A program made the position numbers and the translations under genes. From Pseudescherichia sp031987975 (lineage in GTDB: Bacteria; Pseudomonadota; Gammaproteobacteria; Enterobacterales; Enterobacteriaceae), in NCBI RefSeq assembly GCF_031987975.1, contig NZ_DALZYX010000004.1, positions 353,501 through 417,500 of the forward strand: DNA of 64,000 nucleotides. The letters run 5' to 3'. Positions 60,514 to 64,000 of the stretch are shown piece by piece (position 1 is the stretch's first letter; each line of letters opens with the position of its first letter). Under the pieces are notes generated by a model, which worked only from the letters and a program-made list of their open reading frames with translations, was not told the DNA's origin and ran no database searches.

Positions 60514-61506
60514 GTGGCCACCATGAAGGACGTTGCCCGCCTGGCGGGCGTTTCCACCTCGACGGTTTCGCACGTCATTAATAACGATCGCTTTGTCAGC
60601 GATGCGATTCGGGAAAAGGTGGAGGAGGCAATCAAAAGCCTCAACTACGCTCCTTCGGCGCTGGCGCGCAGCCTCAAGCTCAAGCAGACGCGCACCATCG
60701 GGATGCTGATCACCGCCAGCTCCAACCCCTTCTTCTCTGAACTGGTACGCGGCGTAGAACGCAGCTGTTTCGAACGTGGTTATAGCCTGGTGCTCTGCAA
60801 TACCGAAGGTGATGAAGAGCGAATGAACCGTAACCTGGAGACGCTGATGCAGAAGCGCGTCGATGGGCTGCTGGTGCTCTGTACCGAGACGCATCAGCTT
60901 TCGCGGGAAATTATCCAACGCTACCCTTCTATTCCTACCGTCATGATGGACTGGGCACCCTTCGAGGGCGATATCGATATCATTCAGGACAACTCGCTGC
61001 TGGGCGGCGATATGGCGACCCAGTATCTGATCGATAAAGGCTTTACCCGTATCGCCTGCATTACCGGGCCGCTGGATAAAACCCCTGCGCGGCTGCGTCT
61101 GGAGGGTTACCGGGCGGCGATGGCCCGAGCGGGCCTGCCGGTGCGCGAAGGCGACGAGATTATCGGTGACTTTGAATTTGGCAGCGGCGTTGCGGCTATG
61201 CAGGCCCTGCTGGCGCAGCAGGATCGGCCTCAGGCGGTATTTATCGGTAACGATGCGATGGCCGTTGGCGCTTATCAGGCGTTGTATCAGGCGGGGCTTA
61301 AGGTTCCGGACGATATGGCCATCATCGGCTACGACGATATTGAACTGGCGCGCTACATGACGCCGCCGCTCACCACCATCCATCAGCCGAAGGATGAACT
61401 GGGTGAGCTGGCGATCGATGTCCTGACCCACCGCATTGCCGATCCGACGCTTTCTCAGCAGCGGCTACAGCTGACGCCGGTGCTGATGACGCGCGGCTCC
61501 GCTTAA
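60514..61506 (+). CDS. rbsR: Ribose operon repressor RbsR (LacI family)
   Basis: A 330-residue repressor. The N-terminal HTH and hinge (MKDVARLAGVSTSTVSHVIN; LNYAPSALARSL) bind the palindromes upstream of rbsD, and the C-terminal domain resembles ribose-binding protein and senses ribose. A GTG at 60514 starts the frame, 3 codons before an in-frame ATG at 60523. Its stop overlaps that of hsrA by 4 bases in TTAA. Confidence 0.96.
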   Translation: MATMKDVARLAGVSTSTVSHVINNDRFVSDAIREKVEEAIKSLNYAPSALARSLKLKQTRTIGMLITASSNPFFSELVRGVERSCFERGYSLVLCNTEGDEERMNRNLETLMQKRVDGLLVLCTETHQLSREIIQRYPSIPTVMMDWAPFEGDIDIIQDNSLLGGDMATQYLIDKGFTRIACITGPLDKTPARLRLEGYRAAMARAGLPVREGDEIIGDFEFGSGVAAMQALLAQQDRPQAVFIGNDAMAVGAYQALYQAGLKVPDDMAIIGYDDIELARYMTPPLTTIHQPKDELGELAIDVLTHRIADPTLSQQRLQLTPVLMTRGSA

Positions 61507-62900
61507 GCCTTGTGCCGCTCCTTAATCAGATTCCGCCCATCTTTCGGTTTGAGCAACAGGAAGACGGAGGCTGAGATCAAGGTAATAACGCCCATGGTAA
61601 CAAAGGTGTAGTGGAACTGCTCAATGGTATTGGCGCTCTCAAACCCTTCATAAAACCGCAGCACCGCCGCACTGACGGCTACCCCAAGGCTGATCGATAG
61701 CTGCTGGGTGACGGCCAGGACGCTGTTGCCGCTGCTGGCGTTCTCATCGGTCAGGTCGGCCAGCGTAATAGTGTTCATGGCCGTGAACTGCGTGGACATC
61801 GCCATCCCTAATATAAAGAGCGGCAGGATCAGCAGCCATATCTCCATCGACGGCGACTGAAGCGCAAACTGCGCAATCATCACGCCAATAATCACCGTAA
61901 TGCCAAACAGCGTTTTACGGTAGCCGAACCAGCGCAGTACCTGAGTAACGGTAGATTTCGCCAGAATCGACCCTATCGCGGTGGGTGCAATCATGCAGCC
62001 CGCAATAAGTGCCGTATAGCCGAAGCCGACCTGAAGCATCAGCGGCATGAGAAAAGGAACGCAGCCGGTACCGAGGCGCGAGGCGATGTTGCCCGCAATG
62101 CCAACCGAAAAGGTGCGTGTCCTGAAGATCGGTAGGGCAATCAGCGGCGAGGGATGACGGCGAGCGTGACGGATGTAGGCATAGAACAGCACCACGCTGC
62201 TGAAGATAATGGTGAGTGCCAGCCAGCTGGCCACCAGTTTTTCACCAAACAGCTCAATACCAATGGAGAAGAGCACAAGGCTTACGCCGAACAGGAGAAA
62301 ACCGCCCATGTCGAAACGGCGGCGTGGCGTCGTAAAGTCAGGCATATATTTACGCGCGTAGAACAGTCCGGCAATGCCGATAGGAATGTTGATCAGGAAT
62401 ATCCAGTGCCAGCTGGCCCAGGTGACCAATACGCCGCCGAGTACCGGGCCAAGAATCGGCCCTACCAGGCCTGGCATAGTGACAAAGTTGAGTACCGGAA
62501 GCAGTTCACTGCGCGGATAGGCTCGCAGCAGCGCGAGGCGAGCGACCGGCATCATCATTGCGCCGCCTATCCCCTGCACGACGCGAAAGACAACCAGCAT
62601 CCCTAGCGAATTTGATAGCGCGCAGGCCAGCGAACCTAAAGTAAACAGCGAAACCGCCAGCATAAAGATGCGCCGCGTGCCGAAACGGTCTGCCAGCCAG
62701 CCGCTGACCGGGATCAGCATGGCAACGGTCAGGGTGTAGCTGATAATCGCTGACTGCATCGCCAGCGGTGAGCGGTTAAGGCTTTGCGCTATGGCCGGTA
62801 ACGCGGTATTGAGAATAGTGGCGTCCAGCGCCTGCATAAAAAAGGCCATCGCCGCAATCCATGGCAAACCCGCCATGCTGCGCGCTTTCTTCTTTGTCAT
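61503..62900 (-). CDS. hsrA: MFS drug/proton antiporter-like protein HsrA
   Basis: A 465-residue inner-membrane protein of the DHA2 (14-helix) major facilitator branch. Helix-1 motif ALDATILNTALPAIA and loop motif GWLADRFGTRRIF are present, with motif C LVGPILGPVLGG near residue 150. The substrate is unknown; overexpression affects homocysteine use in E. coli. It lies 11 bp downstream of yieP and converges on rbsR with overlapping stop codons. Confidence 0.93.
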   Translation of the reverse strand: MTKKKARSMAGLPWIAAMAFFMQALDATILNTALPAIAQSLNRSPLAMQSAIISYTLTVAMLIPVSGWLADRFGTRRIFMLAVSLFTLGSLACALSNSLGMLVVFRVVQGIGGAMMMPVARLALLRAYPRSELLPVLNFVTMPGLVGPILGPVLGGVLVTWASWHWIFLINIPIGIAGLFYARKYMPDFTTPRRRFDMGGFLLFGVSLVLFSIGIELFGEKLVASWLALTIIFSSVVLFYAYIRHARRHPSPLIALPIFRTRTFSVGIAGNIASRLGTGCVPFLMPLMLQVGFGYTALIAGCMIAPTAIGSILAKSTVTQVLRWFGYRKTLFGITVIIGVMIAQFALQSPSMEIWLLILPLFILGMAMSTQFTAMNTITLADLTDENASSGNSVLAVTQQLSISLGVAVSAAVLRFYEGFESANTIEQFHYTFVTMGVITLISASVFLLLKPKDGRNLIKERHKA

Positions 62901-62911
62901 ACTGCGTCCTG

Positions 62912-63616
62912 TTATTTAGCTTCCTGCGGATGTGGCGTATTAAGTAACGCCTGACATGCGTTAAAGGCGCGTTCGCCATCGCTATCCTGAATGGCATCCA
63001 CAATAGCCTGATGATTTTCAAGTTTAACCACTTCATTATGGGTAATAGAGTTGAAGTAGGTGTGATAAACCGAGTGAAAAAGCATGGCAAACGACGACAG
63101 GAAGGGATTGCTGCTCATGGCATAGATATGTTCATGCCAGGCGGTATCCACATCTAACCAGCGTTCGCGATGAAAATGTTTCTTTAACTGTACCATCTCT
63201 TCCATCAGCGTATTCAGGTGCGCTTTCTGCTCTGCGCTACCCCGCTGGGCCGCCAGCATGCAAGCCTGAGGTTCCAGCGTACTACGCAAGACGAGGAAGT
63301 GGCTTATCACTTCATGAAAGTTATTGTCGGTCATCCACCAGGAGAGCAGCTCTTGATCGAGGAAGTTCCAGCTCCCCTTAGGCATTACGCGCGTACCAAT
63401 ACGCGGACGTGGCAGCACCATCCCTTTCGCCGTGAGCGTTTTTACCGCTTCCCTGACCGCCGTTCGGCTTACGCCAAACTCATCGCCCAATTCCATCTCA
63501 GGAGGCAAAATTGAGCCTGGAGCATACTCCCCGGTTAAGATCCGCTGGGCCAGCTTCTCTGCCAGTACATAAGAAAGGTTTTTCTGAGCGGCTAAATGCT
63601 GTGCGCTTAACGGCAT
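62912..63616 (-). CDS. yieP: FadR-type GntR regulator YieP
   Basis: A 234-residue regulator with an N-terminal winged helix (LPPEMELGDEFGVSRTAVREAVKTL) and an all-helical FCD domain carrying the metal-binding His residues (DTAWHEHIY, LFHSVYHTYF). It is 4 residues longer than E. coli YieP. It precedes hsrA in a probable operon; the shared promoter should lie in 63617-63720, just upstream of the rrn UP region. Confidence 0.94.
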   Translation of the reverse strand: MPLSAQHLAAQKNLSYVLAEKLAQRILTGEYAPGSILPPEMELGDEFGVSRTAVREAVKTLTAKGMVLPRPRIGTRVMPKGSWNFLDQELLSWWMTDNNFHEVISHFLVLRSTLEPQACMLAAQRGSAEQKAHLNTLMEEMVQLKKHFHRERWLDVDTAWHEHIYAMSSNPFLSSFAMLFHSVYHTYFNSITHNEVVKLENHQAIVDAIQDSDGERAFNACQALLNTPHPQEAK

Positions 63617-63766
63617 ATATCGTATTCCTTCTTCTATTTATTACTTTCAGTATGCCACCTGACACAGGTTATCGGCGCTAAATTCAGCAAATGCAGCCAA
63701 TAGTGATGGTTTTTAGTACGTCTTGATGAAAAATAGCGCGCTTGAAAACTTTTTTGAATTTAAGAC

Positions 63767-63794
63767 TTGTCAGCTCCGAATAACTCCCTATAAT
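63767..63794 (+). promoter_or_regulatory. rRNA operon promoter P1
   Basis: TTGTCA (63767-63772) and TATAAT (63789-63794) are spaced by 16 bp, with the GCGCCACC discriminator after it, as in E. coli rrn P1. The A/T-rich stretch at 63729-63766 is the likely UP element and Fis region. Confidence 0.92.
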
Positions 63795-63886
63795 GCGCCA
63801 CCACTGACACGGAACAACGGCGAATAAGCCGGCCGGTCAGCGAGGCGCCTCCGGGCACTTCGGCAGAGAAAAGCGAAAATAAACGC

Positions 63887-63914
63887 TTGACTCTGAATGA
63901 GGAAAGCGTAATAT
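63887..63914 (+). promoter_or_regulatory. rRNA operon promoter P2
   Basis: TTGACT (63887-63892) and TAATAT (63909-63914) are spaced by 16 bp, 120 bp downstream of P1, as in E. coli rrn operons. Confidence 0.9.
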
Positions 63915-63924
63915 ACGCCACCTC

Positions 63925-64000
63925 GCAACGGTGAGCTGAAAGCCACGTTGCACTGCTCTTTAACAATTTATCAGACAATCTGTGTGGGCACTCGAAGACA
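63925..64000 (+). other. rRNA operon leader with boxB-like hairpin and boxA (partial)
   Basis: GCAACG (63925-63930) and CGTTGC (63946-63951) form a boxB-like hairpin, followed by boxA TGCTCTTTAACAA (63954-63966), the NusB/NusE antitermination site. The window ends in the leader; the 16S gene should begin shortly after position 64000. In E. coli this position, after yieP, is rrnC. Confidence 0.88.

Noticed and set aside
60097..61431. 444-codon minus-strand frame opposite rbsK/rbsR
   Set aside because: Antisense to two well-identified genes and without recognisable domains.

Overview
The window is a chromosomal segment of a gammaproteobacterium of the order Enterobacterales, most like the Enterobacter/Citrobacter/Salmonella/Escherichia group. 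Nearly every protein can be matched by length and motif to a known enterobacterial family, and the gene order follows the E. coli origin region. I recognise families from memory, so the genus is not settled. It covers the replication origin: dnaA-dnaN-recF-gyrB lie at about 6.7-12.7 kb, oriC lies between mnmG and mioC (about 49.18-49.45 kb), and the window ends in the promoters and leader of an rRNA operon (rrnC position).

Layout. 1-5.7 kb: end of yidR and the D-galactonate operon dgoRKADT with two DgoR operators. 5.7-17.2 kb: yidA, the gyrB-recF-dnaN-dnaA cluster (minus strand) and the divergent rpmH-rnpA-yidD-yidC-mnmE cluster (plus strand). 17.2-22.2 kb: an accessory stretch with an unrecognised AT-rich gene where E. 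coli has tna, then yieE, chrR, adeP, yieH and a broken yieL. 22.4-29.9 kb: a mannose-family PTS operon with two sugar-phosphate deglycases (gfrABCDEF), a sigma54 promoter and its LevR-type activator gfrR; this sits where E. coli K-12 has bgl. 30.1-38.3 kb: pstSCAB-phoU with Pho boxes, then glmUS. 38.3-39 kb: a 700-bp gap with two perfect-core CRP sites and a candidate 23-residue small protein. 39-49.1 kb: atpIBEFHAGDC, rsmG, mnmG. 49.1-53.5 kb: oriC, mioC, asnC, viaA, ravA. 53.6-63.6 kb: kup, rbsDACBKR with two RbsR palindromes, hsrA, yieP. 63.7-64 kb: rrn P1, P2 and antitermination leader.

How the genes work together. The core is information-processing and energy machinery held near the origin: initiator, clamp, gyrase, ATP synthase, membrane insertase, tRNA U34 modification (MnmE with MnmG) and an rRNA operon. 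Around it are catabolic modules for galactonate, Amadori-type sugar-amines and ribose, each with a local regulator and a recognisable operator or promoter, plus phosphate uptake and amino-sugar synthesis.

Differences from E. coli K-12 visible at the locus: cbrA, yidB, tnaCAB, cbrBC/yieK, the bgl genes and asnA are absent from their usual places; yieL is a frameshifted, internally deleted remnant; oriC DnaA boxes R3 and R4 deviate by one base from TTATCCACA. The least explained parts are the small ORF between atpC and glmU, and the gene at 17.2-17.6 kb.
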